64,000 bases of DNA from Chitinophaga sancti (GTDB lineage Bacteria; Bacteroidota; Bacteroidia; Chitinophagales; Chitinophagaceae), in assembly GCF_034087045.1 (NCBI RefSeq), contig NZ_CP139247.1, positions 310,001 to 374,000 of the forward strand. The letters run 5' to 3'. Positions within the stretch are counted from its first letter, which is position 1; each line of letters starts with the position of its first letter. A program made the translations under genes and the position numbers. Below the pieces are notes generated by a model. The model made no database searches and was not told where the DNA came from. It saw nothing but the letters and a program-made list of their open reading frames with translations. Shown here in pieces: positions 55,716-63,934 of the stretch.

Positions 55716-56405
55716 ATGAAGCACCTCAACAAACTGGTATTCTTATCTTTAGCATGCTATCTATCTTCCTGCGACGCCCCGCCATCTAATCAGACACACG
55801 ACACTACTGCCGAAGTAGCAGCCGCTCCCACAACCGATAAAGAAATCGATGCAGTAGCTAACGAAGCAAGAGCCGCTGTCGATTCTATAGCAAACGAAGC
55901 TGGCACCCCGGCAACAAAAAAACACAAACACTATGCATCTGTGATTGAAATGATAGAGGAATCGGGTGACTTTACCCAGGAAAACGGTTCTATGAAAGTC
56001 ATTTCCAAATCCCCCCTTCATATCCAGATCTCATCCGCTGCCGGCAACATTGACGACTTAGAACAAATGAAAAGGAATGCCATGCAGGAGTTGATTTACA
56101 TCGCCTACGCATCATTCACCATGACAGACATTCCACAAATCACCATCACAACCGTACCTTATGATGCAGCGCAATTTATCGACCATCAAAAAATGGTCTT
56201 TCAAAAAGCCGCGTCTACGACTATTACCATTTCAAGAGAGAAAGCAAGACGGGTAATGCAGGCACGCCTCAGCACGAGTAACTTCGATGATATGTTTGGA
56301 GTACAGGTCGGCCAGCAATATTTCGCTGAATCTCCCAGTCCATTACTGGAAAAATTAAGAGCCACCTTCCCTATCGAAAAGGTTATTGACCAACTGAAAT
56401 CATAA
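55716..56405 (+). CDS. Hypothetical lipoprotein
   Basis: A 229-residue protein with an N-terminal lipobox (ACYLSSC), then a low-complexity Ala/Thr/Asp-rich tether (about 21-65, with VANEARAAVDSIANEA), then a compact domain of about 150 residues with mixed strands and helices (PLHIQISSAAGNIDDLEQM and TISREKARRVMQARL). I do not recognise the family. It is expected at the inner face of the outer membrane or in the periplasm. It is a single gene, followed by a long hairpin. Confidence 0.8.
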   Translation: MKHLNKLVFLSLACYLSSCDAPPSNQTHDTTAEVAAAPTTDKEIDAVANEARAAVDSIANEAGTPATKKHKHYASVIEMIEESGDFTQENGSMKVISKSPLHIQISSAAGNIDDLEQMKRNAMQELIYIAYASFTMTDIPQITITTVPYDAAQFIDHQKMVFQKAASTTITISREKARRVMQARLSTSNFDDMFGVQVGQQYFAESPSPLLEKLRATFPIEKVIDQLKS

Positions 56406-56416
56406 TTTCATTACTG

Positions 56417-56456
56417 CGATAATTGGCGGAGATAATCAATAATCTGCCAATTATCG
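56417..56456. promoter_or_regulatory. Hairpin after the lipoprotein gene
   Basis: CGATAATTGGC (56417-56427) pairs perfectly with GCCAATTATCG (56446-56456), 12 bp past the stop. There is no T tract, so it may be an mRNA-stabilising structure rather than an intrinsic terminator. Confidence 0.5.
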
Positions 56457-56602
56457 TCCTGGCTGTCCCCCCCGAATACCCGATAAAAACTGTGGCCGAT
56501 TAGCAAATCATAACCATCAAAATCAACACTCAACGGCCAATTGACTACATCCTTCCGCCTTTTGGCTACATTTCCACGCTGTAGGCACCTGACCTTTGCG
56601 AT

Positions 56603-57403
56603 ATGAAAGTAACACTCATCACAGGCGCCTCAGGTGGCATCGGCGAAGCATTTGCCAGACAACTGGCCAAAGAAGGCCATCATTTACTAATGGTAGCAAG
56701 ATCTGCTAATAAGTTGAAAGCACTCAGCGAACAACTCACTCAGCAATACAAAATCACCGCACACTACCTGGCTATTGACCTCGCAAAATCAGGCAGTGAC
56801 CAAATCATAGCAGACGAAGTCGCTAAAAGAGATTTACAGGTAGATTGGCTCATCAATAATGCAGGCATCGGTACAGGCGGAGATCTGTTAGAATACACCC
56901 TGGATGAATACCTGAACATGATGCACCTGAATATGGATGCCATGGTGGCCTTAACTTATCAATTTCTTCCCGCTATGCGTGCGCGAAAAAGTGGAACTAT
57001 CATCAATGTTGGTTCTATGGCGGGGTTCAATGGCATTCCTTATATGAATGTATATGCAGCGACCAAAGGGTTTGTGATGTACTTTACACAGGCGCTGTGG
57101 GAAGAAAACAGGTTGTACAATATTCAAACAATGCTATTATGCCCGGGTGCGACTGAAACAGGTTTCTTTGATGCAGCAAAGATAGGCGGGGAAAGAAAAA
57201 GTATGTTCTCTACCAAAAAAATGGAAACGCCTGAGCAGGTAGTCACTGCTGCCATGAAGGGCTTGCGAAAAAAATCTATATTGACCATCAGTGGGTTTCA
57301 GAATAAATTAATGAAAAGCATAGCGCAAATAATCCCGGTAAAAACAGCGCTGAAAATCTATGGAAATATGATGCGAAAAAGTCTGAACTTAGTTATAAAG
57401 TAG
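56603..57403 (+). CDS. SDR family NAD(P)-dependent oxidoreductase
   Basis: A 266-residue classical SDR: TGASGGIGEAFARQL for cofactor binding, INNAGIGTGG, INVGSMAGF with the catalytic Ser, and YAATKGFVMYF with Tyr and Lys. It resembles DltE-like or fatty-acyl ketoreductases of the same size. The ATG at 56603 is four bases after GACCTTTG, one base off the -7 consensus. The AraC gene starts four bases past its stop, so they form an operon. Confidence 0.94.
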   Translation: MKVTLITGASGGIGEAFARQLAKEGHHLLMVARSANKLKALSEQLTQQYKITAHYLAIDLAKSGSDQIIADEVAKRDLQVDWLINNAGIGTGGDLLEYTLDEYLNMMHLNMDAMVALTYQFLPAMRARKSGTIINVGSMAGFNGIPYMNVYAATKGFVMYFTQALWEENRLYNIQTMLLCPGATETGFFDAAKIGGERKSMFSTKKMETPEQVVTAAMKGLRKKSILTISGFQNKLMKSIAQIIPVKTALKIYGNMMRKSLNLVIK

Positions 57404-57406
57404 GGT

Positions 57407-58303
57407 ATGATACACATCAAAAGCATTTCACAATATTACGCAGCATGCAATCTGGGTAAGCCGAAGCATCCATTGATCGGGGTATACCAGTTTCATGAAA
57501 TGCCGAAAATAGAGATTGATGAAAATTTAAAATTCACCCTGAGTTATTATGTGGTAACGATCAAATATAATTGCGATTGTAAATCACAATATGGGCAGAC
57601 GAATTACGACTTTGATGAAGGGATAATGGGGTTTACAGCACCGAACCAGGTGATGGGTGTGAATAAGGATTTTGAATTACCTAAAGCAGGGTGGTGCCTG
57701 ATGATTCATCCCGATCTGCTGCAGGGTACGGAGTTGGCAAAGAAGATCCGGCAGTATGATTTCTTTCATTATGAAGTGAATGAAGCGCTGATTTTGTCAG
57801 CAGATGAAGAGCGGGATATAGAAGAACTTTTTAGGAAAATACAGCAGGAGATCAACAGGCCAATTGATAAATTCAGTCAGGATGTGCTGATTGCACAGCT
57901 GGATTTATTATTCACTTATAGTAATCGTTTTTATGACAGACAGTTTATTACGCGGAGGCCATTAAACAATAACCTGCTGTCTTCATTTGAAATACTGTTA
58001 GATGACTTTTTTTCTCAAAAAAGCACCAATACCGGCTTACCAACCATTGGGTATTTCGCAGATAAATTACACCTGTCTGCAAAGTACTTCAGCGATATGC
58101 TGAAACAGCTCACGGGGTTAACTGCACAGCAACATATACATGAAAAACTGATTGAGAAGGCGAAGGAAAAGCTCTCTACATCTGAGTTATCTGTCAGTGA
58201 GATTGCTTATGAGCTGGGGTTTGAGCATTCACAGTCGTTTAGTAAGTTTTTTAAAGCCAAGACGCAGCAAAGCCCTATGGAGTTCAGACAATCTATGAAT
58301 TAA
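57407..58303 (+). CDS. AraC family transcriptional regulator
   Basis: A 298-residue regulator with a cupin-like sensor (LKFTLSYYVVTIKYNCDC, then MGFTAPNQVMGV) and a C-terminal AraC domain (LHLSAKYFSDMLKQLTG and IAYELGFEHSQSFSKFFK). It starts four bases after the SDR gene and should be co-transcribed with it; in many Bacteroidota this SDR/AraC order is conserved and the regulator activates the reductase (family knowledge). Confidence 0.93.
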   Translation: MIHIKSISQYYAACNLGKPKHPLIGVYQFHEMPKIEIDENLKFTLSYYVVTIKYNCDCKSQYGQTNYDFDEGIMGFTAPNQVMGVNKDFELPKAGWCLMIHPDLLQGTELAKKIRQYDFFHYEVNEALILSADEERDIEELFRKIQQEINRPIDKFSQDVLIAQLDLLFTYSNRFYDRQFITRRPLNNNLLSSFEILLDDFFSQKSTNTGLPTIGYFADKLHLSAKYFSDMLKQLTGLTAQQHIHEKLIEKAKEKLSTSELSVSEIAYELGFEHSQSFSKFFKAKTQQSPMEFRQSMN

Positions 58304-58487
58304 TTTGTAGTTTTAATGCATGGATTTTATATTCAGACAGCCCCTAAAATAAAAACAGCATCTCCGGTCAAAAGTCCGGTACGATAGGAGTAGCATATGT
58401 TGAAAAAATTCAAAAGGCAGGAATAACATCACTTGAATTTTTCCATTTTAAATTGTAGCTTAACCCTCCTCAGCCAAAAAGATTGTC

Positions 58488-60446
58488 ATGCAAAAACTAC
58501 CAGTAGCACTCCTGCTATGCCTCCTTACGTGTAAACTCTCTATCGCCCAAACGGGCAGTGCCAAAGAACCGGTAAGATACATAGGCGGTGTAACCGTAGA
58601 CCCTTCTGTTCACGACGGCCGCCTCCGCTGGGCCATCGGCGTGGAAAACAGGCAGGTGCTCAGGGCCAACCGCTCTCACCCTGAACTATCTGACAATTTC
58701 GGTTGGACCTACAACCACGCCCCCTTCATCGCCTACTGGAATCACCAATTTTACCTCCAATACCTCAGTAATCCAGTCAATGAACACGAAGCCCCCGGTC
58801 ACACCCTCATTACGACCTCCAAAGACGGTCAGCACTGGACCCTGCCACAGGAAGTCTTTCCTCCTTACCAGGCACCTCCGGGTGTAAAAATTCCCGAAGG
58901 GTACAAGGGGTATATGATGCACCAACGCATGGGCTTCTATGTAGCACCCAACGGCCGCCTGCTCACAGTCGCCTTTTATGGTCATACAGAACACCCTTTC
59001 CGTGAAGGCGGCATCGGTCGCGTAGTCAGAGAAATTCACAAAGACGGCTCTTTTGGACCTATCCATTTTATCCGCTACAGCAGTTATAATAAATGGAATG
59101 AAAGCAATACCAGCTTCCCATTCTACACTCACTCCACCGATACAGGTTTTGTAAATGCCTGTACTGCCCTGCTCTCCGACAAGTTAATGAACTTCCAATG
59201 GCTGGATGAAGACAGCGGCAACGACGACTTCTATCCCAATTTCAAAACTTATAAAGACAGCGTGAACGCACTTTCCTACTTCCATCGCAAAGACGGCAAA
59301 GTAGTGGCCCTCTGGAAAAAATCCTGGACAGCCCTCTCTGACGATGAAGGCAAGACCTTTTCCAAACCAGTGAGAGTGCCTACTTTACTCATGGCTGGTG
59401 GTAAAAACTGGGGCCAGCGAACCAAAGACGGTCGGTATGCAATGGTCTACAATCCTATCGAAACACAGGAATACCGGTATCCACTGGCGTTAGTGACCAG
59501 TGATGACGGCATCATCTTCGATGATCTGCTGCTTGTACATGGCGAAGTTCCACCCCGCCGGTTTTATGGTAGATGGAAAGATTTTGGGCCTAATTATATA
59601 AGAGGTATTGAAGAAGGCAATGGTGTTCCACCGGGTAATGACATGTGGCTCGCTTACAGTGTGAATAAAGAAGATATATGGGTGGCACGTGTACCACTGC
59701 CGGTAAAGTATAAAGTCACGGGGCCGGTAAAAGATAATTTCAATGGTACAGGGAAAGATAGTTTCACCAGCGCTGGGAAAAACAATACCATCCACACAGG
59801 AAAAGACAATTCCATTAGTGATGGCAAAAGCAATTCAATCAGCGCAGGCAAAGATAATAGCATCAGTACTGTAAAAGACAATGCCATCAACCCGCTCAAA
59901 GACTGGAATATCTACGCCCCTCAATGGGCGCCCGTTACCATTGCGAACAACGCCTTGCGACTCGCAGACAAAGATCCTTACGACTATGCCAGAGCTATTC
60001 GCATATTCAAAGAAAGCACGCAAACAAAATTACAATTGAAAGTCTCTCCTCAACAAAACGACCACGGCATGCTGGATATCGACATCACTGACCGATTTGG
60101 CAACAGACCTGTGCGCATCAGTTTCAGTGAACAAGGGTACATTACCGCACAGGATGGGGATTCCATCAAACAGCTTCAACCCTACATACCCGGCACCTGG
60201 TACACCATCGACATCACGATTACCAATAAAAACTACGCTATTTCTATCAATAAAAAGCAGTTACTTCAACATGCACAACTAGCAGAAGCCGTAAAATCAG
60301 TAGAACGCCTTTCCTTACGCACGGGCCCTTACAGAAACTTACCCAATCGTAAAACACCTAATCAGGTAGAATCTGGTCCATTAGCAGGGGCAGACGATCC
60401 ACTACCAGAAGCCGTGTTTTACATAGATGATGTACTAATTCAATAA
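58488..60446 (+). CDS. Secreted sialidase-like beta-propeller protein with repeat linker
   Basis: A 652-residue exported protein. Signal peptide 1-20. The propeller (about 25-410) has Asp-box-like and BNR-like segments: LITTSKDGQHWTLP, TALSDDEGKTFSKP and ALVTSDDGIIFDDL. A linker at residues 415-470 is seven tandem 8-residue repeats (KDNSISAG type). The C-terminal part (about 475-652) is a beta-sandwich, probably concanavalin-like (WYTIDITITNKNYAISIN). It probably cleaves or binds a plant or host glycan; the exact activity is unknown. Its 3' end overlaps the convergent GNAT gene by 12 bp. Confidence 0.85.
   Translation: MQKLPVALLLCLLTCKLSIAQTGSAKEPVRYIGGVTVDPSVHDGRLRWAIGVENRQVLRANRSHPELSDNFGWTYNHAPFIAYWNHQFYLQYLSNPVNEHEAPGHTLITTSKDGQHWTLPQEVFPPYQAPPGVKIPEGYKGYMMHQRMGFYVAPNGRLLTVAFYGHTEHPFREGGIGRVVREIHKDGSFGPIHFIRYSSYNKWNESNTSFPFYTHSTDTGFVNACTALLSDKLMNFQWLDEDSGNDDFYPNFKTYKDSVNALSYFHRKDGKVVALWKKSWTALSDDEGKTFSKPVRVPTLLMAGGKNWGQRTKDGRYAMVYNPIETQEYRYPLALVTSDDGIIFDDLLLVHGEVPPRRFYGRWKDFGPNYIRGIEEGNGVPPGNDMWLAYSVNKEDIWVARVPLPVKYKVTGPVKDNFNGTGKDSFTSAGKNNTIHTGKDNSISDGKSNSISAGKDNSISTVKDNAINPLKDWNIYAPQWAPVTIANNALRLADKDPYDYARAIRIFKESTQTKLQLKVSPQQNDHGMLDIDITDRFGNRPVRISFSEQGYITAQDGDSIKQLQPYIPGTWYTIDITITNKNYAISINKKQLLQHAQLAEAVKSVERLSLRTGPYRNLPNRKTPNQVESGPLAGADDPLPEAVFYIDDVLIQ
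59730..59897 (+). repeat. In-frame 24-bp minisatellite inside the propeller gene
   Basis: Seven 24-bp units, each coding K-[DNS]-[NS]-x4-x with consensus KDNSISAG. They connect the two domains. Being a multiple of three, copy-number changes would keep the frame. Confidence 0.93.
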
Positions 60447-60878
60447 TAAATCACAATTCAATTCAACACCATCCACCATCGCCCCCATGTTTTTATAAAA
60501 CTCAATTGCATGGTGGTTCCAATTGGATACCTGCCACCTTACCTTTTTACAATTCCGGGAACGGGCCAGTTCAATCACCGAATGCAACAAGCCCTTCCCC
60601 ATTCCCTGCCCTCTAACAGCAGGCTGTAAATAAAGATCATCCAGGTACAACGCTTTCCCACTCCAGGAATAATACGTCCAGAAGAAAGTAGCAAACCCTA
60701 CAATGATACCATCAGCCTCCACCACAAATGCCTGAAACAGCTCCTTATCAGCCAGCATCTGCTCAGGAGTAATACTGACCTTATCAACAGATTTCTGGAA
60801 AATAGCAAACTCGCGGATTAGCAAAAAAATAGCTGGAAAATCTTTTTCTGTAGCAAGTCGGATAGAAAATGGTTGCAT
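60435..60878 (-). CDS. GNAT family N-acetyltransferase
   Basis: A 147-residue acetyltransferase of the diamine (SAT-like) group: IRLATEKDFPAIFLLIREFA at the start, then FATFFWTYYSWSGKALYLDDLYL, the acetyl-CoA pyrophosphate loop VRGQGMGKGLL, and WNHHAIEFYKNMGA. FxxFYSTW-like and LYLEDLYV-like blocks are typical of spermidine/spermine or thialysine acetyltransferases. It is a single gene, convergent with and overlapping the propeller gene. Confidence 0.93.
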   Translation of the reverse strand: MQPFSIRLATEKDFPAIFLLIREFAIFQKSVDKVSITPEQMLADKELFQAFVVEADGIIVGFATFFWTYYSWSGKALYLDDLYLQPAVRGQGMGKGLLHSVIELARSRNCKKVRWQVSNWNHHAIEFYKNMGAMVDGVELNCDLLLN

Positions 60879-61017
60879 AACTTTGTACTCTGAAATTTTG
60901 AAGGAATACCAATGAAAGGTAATGAGATTAAAGGAATTCTGCTAGCCCTTATTAAATACCCGGTTCATAGCCATTGATTGGATCGGCAGTTTGTGTATCT
61001 TGGCCAGGGTATTCGTG

Positions 61018-61126
61018 CTCAGCTACCAAAAACGGATTGCCGCTCACATTCAATGAGCTTTGCAAAAACGAATTATCGTCCTTGTTCAATGAGCTACCAA
61101 AAACGAATTACCACCCACGTCCAATG
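61018..61126 (+). repeat. 35-36 bp tandem repeat running into a start codon
   Basis: Three units with agct-x-CAAAAACG-x-TTCAATGA start near 61020, 61056 and 61091. The terminal CAATGA of the last unit is the ATG of the GH39-like gene; the earlier units carry the same CAATGAG without use. Confidence 0.85.
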
Positions 61127-62791
61127 AAATTCAGATCACTGCTAACGATTTGTTGCCTGTATACCATTGCCACCTTTGGCCAGACCGCCATCCAGGTAGA
61201 CCTCAAAAACGAAAAAGGTCCGCTCAAACCTATCTGGGCCTGGTTTGGCTATGATGAGCCGAATTATACCTATATGAAAGATGGGAAGAAACTGCTTTCC
61301 GAACTGGCCGCCCTCAGTCCTGTTCCTGTATATGTACGTGCACATAACCTGATGAATACCGGTGACGGCGAAGCTGCCCTGAAATGGGGTTCTACAAATA
61401 TGTACACAGAAGATGCAAATGGAAACCCTGTTTACAACTGGCGAATCGTTGACTCCATATTCGACACCTATATCAACCGGAAAATGAAACCGCTGGCACA
61501 GATTGGTTTTATGCCGGAGGCATTATCCACACGTCCCACTCCTTATAGACATTACTGGCAACCTGGTCATGATTACAAAGAGATTTGTACCGGCTGGGCC
61601 TATCCTCCCAAAGACTATAACAAATGGGAAGAACTGATTTACCAATGGGTAAAACATTGTGTGGACCGCTATGGAAAAGCAGAAGTAGAAAGCTGGTATT
61701 GGGAACTTTGGAATGAAGCAGATGGATACTATCTAATGGTGGAGGACAAGATCCCTACCTATTGTAAAATGTACGACTATGCATCTGCTGGTGTAAAACG
61801 GGCCTTGCCTACTGCCAGAGTGGGTGGTCCGCATGCTACAGGTGGAGCGGGAGAGTTCATGCGCCGGTTTATTACCCATTGTTTAAAAGAGAAAAACGAA
61901 GCCACCGGACAAATCGGTGCGCCTATCGATTTCCTGGCCTTTCATGCGAAAGGGGCACCTGTGTTTACTGATAATCGGGTACGCATGGGTATGAATAATC
62001 AATTAAAAGATGTGAACCGGCATTTAAAGATCATTGCTTCTTTTCCGGAATTAAAGAACATCCCCATTATTATAGGTGAATCCGATCCTGAAGGTTGTGC
62101 GGCTTGTGGAATGAAAACAGATCCGCAGAATGCTTATAGAAATGGAACGATGTATTCAAGTTATACGGCGGCTTCGATTGCACGTATCATTGAGTTAAAT
62201 GACAGTTATGGCACAAATATCATTGGTGCGGTGAACTGGTCTTTTGAATTTGAGAATCAACCCTGGTTTTATGGTTTCAGAGAATTGGCGACAAATGGTG
62301 TGGATAAACCTGTATTGAATGTGTTTCGGATGATGGGTATGATGTCAGGTACCAGGCTAGCCATTACTGGTGATGTAGCATATGATGCGCAATCTATTAT
62401 GACGAATGGTGTAAGAGGTGATAAAACAGATGTGAATGCGCTGGCTGCTGCTTCCAAAACAGCTACGACTATTTTATTATGGAATTATCATGATGATGAT
62501 ATTACCACGGGAGTATCAACAGTGGAATTAACTATTCAAAATATCCCTGGTAAAAAAGCGACACTTCATCATTATCGGATCGATCAGGAGCATAGTAATT
62601 CATATGAGGTGTGGAAGAAAATGGGATCACCGGCATCACCGACTCCGGCACAGTATACTACGCTGGAAAAGGCTGGTCAATTGGCTTTACTGAATGCACC
62701 TGAGAAAATTAAAATCACAAATGGTATTTACAAACTAAAAATAAACCTGCCAAGACAAGCGGTGTCACTGATTAAAATTACTTACGAGTAA
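61124..62791 (+). CDS. Secreted GH39-like glycosidase
   Basis: A 555-residue exported enzyme. Signal peptide 1-20 (ends near FGQ). The barrel (about 25-440) has the acid/base Glu198 in WYWELWNEADG and the nucleophile Glu319 in IIIGESDPEG, spacing and motifs as in GH39 beta-xylosidases and related clan A enzymes. The C-terminal part (about 450-555) is a beta-sandwich. The substrate is probably a xylose- or uronic-acid-containing plant glycan. I chose the ATG at 61124; the frame is open from 60974 but translates the repeat. Its end overlaps the gene remnant on the other strand. Confidence 0.88.
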   Translation: MKFRSLLTICCLYTIATFGQTAIQVDLKNEKGPLKPIWAWFGYDEPNYTYMKDGKKLLSELAALSPVPVYVRAHNLMNTGDGEAALKWGSTNMYTEDANGNPVYNWRIVDSIFDTYINRKMKPLAQIGFMPEALSTRPTPYRHYWQPGHDYKEICTGWAYPPKDYNKWEELIYQWVKHCVDRYGKAEVESWYWELWNEADGYYLMVEDKIPTYCKMYDYASAGVKRALPTARVGGPHATGGAGEFMRRFITHCLKEKNEATGQIGAPIDFLAFHAKGAPVFTDNRVRMGMNNQLKDVNRHLKIIASFPELKNIPIIIGESDPEGCAACGMKTDPQNAYRNGTMYSSYTAASIARIIELNDSYGTNIIGAVNWSFEFENQPWFYGFRELATNGVDKPVLNVFRMMGMMSGTRLAITGDVAYDAQSIMTNGVRGDKTDVNALAAASKTATTILLWNYHDDDITTGVSTVELTIQNIPGKKATLHHYRIDQEHSNSYEVWKKMGSPASPTPAQYTTLEKAGQLALLNAPEKIKITNGIYKLKINLPRQAVSLIKITYE

Positions 62792-63025
62792 TTGAACAAA
62801 GATATTCGGTGAATTCTTCTCCGCCCAACCCGGCGCTGAGAGATAACGACTATCCGGTTGCAGCAACAATTTGCCGGAAGCACTATCCGTTTTCCTATAC
62901 CTAAAATCAGGTGCATACGATGGTGTAATTATCAGTTTGCTTCTATCCTCCATGGTATACAAACCTGTCTGGGCAAAGCTATTCAAGCTACAGCATATTG
63001 CACAAACCATCAGGTAGTTTCCCAT
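62765..63025 (-). pseudogene. Truncated secreted protein, N-terminal fragment
   Basis: The 86-codon frame opens with a convincing signal peptide (MGNYLMVCAICCSLNSFAQ), then TGLYTMEDRSKLIITPSYAP, which looks like the first strands of a larger exported hydrolase or binding protein. After SPNIFV it runs into the 3' end of the GH39-like gene (27-bp overlap) and stops. Such an antisense overlap is unlikely for an intact gene. I read it as the surviving 5' end of a deleted gene. Confidence 0.6.
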
Positions 63026-63052
63026 ATTCTAAATATAAAATAAAGGAGATCA

Positions 63053-63934
63053 TTACAGATCCCCTTTATTTTCAATCTTTCCTTGTGTTAATTCTTTTTC
63101 TGCTTCCTGCCACACGGTATCCTGCGGATAAAACGCACTTCTCAGGTACGCCCACGTCAATTGCTGTACTGCCGCCACTCTTGCAGGATTCTCATCCGAT
63201 GTCTCCGTTACAAGATAACCAGAAATACCACCCAATAAATGTTCTCCACCATATAATACTGCCAGTGATTTAGGCCCCGGACTCAATGTATATGGATCCG
63301 TAAACCAATCCCAACCACGCACTGTCAATGGTGAAATATCTTTATCACCAGCCACTACCAATGTAGGCTTTTTCATTCCACTAAAATCAGGATTCATAAA
63401 CGAATAATGCGTCGCTGCAAACTCACTCAGATCTTTACCACCATTTCCACCGGCACACAACAATATGCCCACCTGAATACGCGCATCAGACATATCTATA
63501 TCTTCTCCTATTACGCGCATGCCCAGTAACATCCCTGTGGTTTGCGCACCAAATGAATGTCCTACCGCTGCAATACGCGTTGTATCTACGCGCTCACTCA
63601 AACCAGGCACCACACCAATAATATCATCAATATGATCCAGCACCTGTTTCATATCAGCTACCCGAATTTTCCAGATATCAGGCGTACGCACATCATCCGG
63701 GCTCAAACCTATTCTTTTCGAATCCAGGAAACTGGGTTGTATTACCACAAATCCCCTCGCCGCCCAATAATTGACAAGCGGTGTGTATCCATCCAATGAA
63801 TTACCATAACCATGTGCAAACAAAATAATGGGAAGGTGGTTACCTTTGATTGGAGCCGAAATCCGTACCTGTAAATCTAAACCACGTGCTGGTGCAGAAA
63901 GCACAACAGGACTAACTGAAATAACTTGTTCCAT
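63053..63934 (-). CDS. Alpha/beta hydrolase (chlorophyllase/PAF-acetylhydrolase-like)
   Basis: A 293-residue cytoplasmic hydrolase without a signal peptide. ILFAHGYGNSLDGY is the oxyanion region, VGHSFGAQTTGM the nucleophile elbow with Ser, GDKDISPL the acid, and GGEHLLGG the catalytic His. The layout is that of chlorophyllase-like or dienelactone-hydrolase-like enzymes acting on esters. It is 27 bp downstream of the gene remnant at 62765-63025 on the same strand order. The 66 bp upstream to the window edge hold no clear promoter box. Confidence 0.88.
   Translation of the reverse strand: MEQVISVSPVVLSAPARGLDLQVRISAPIKGNHLPIILFAHGYGNSLDGYTPLVNYWAARGFVVIQPSFLDSKRIGLSPDDVRTPDIWKIRVADMKQVLDHIDDIIGVVPGLSERVDTTRIAAVGHSFGAQTTGMLLGMRVIGEDIDMSDARIQVGILLCAGGNGGKDLSEFAATHYSFMNPDFSGMKKPTLVVAGDKDISPLTVRGWDWFTDPYTLSPGPKSLAVLYGGEHLLGGISGYLVTETSDENPARVAAVQQLTWAYLRSAFYPQDTVWQEAEKELTQGKIENKGDL

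Noticed and set aside
54195..60446. A polysaccharide utilisation locus around the fucosidase and sialidase-like genes
   Set aside because: There is no SusC/SusD pair, the genes are on both strands and separated by unrelated SDR and AraC genes. They are scattered enzymes, not a clear locus.
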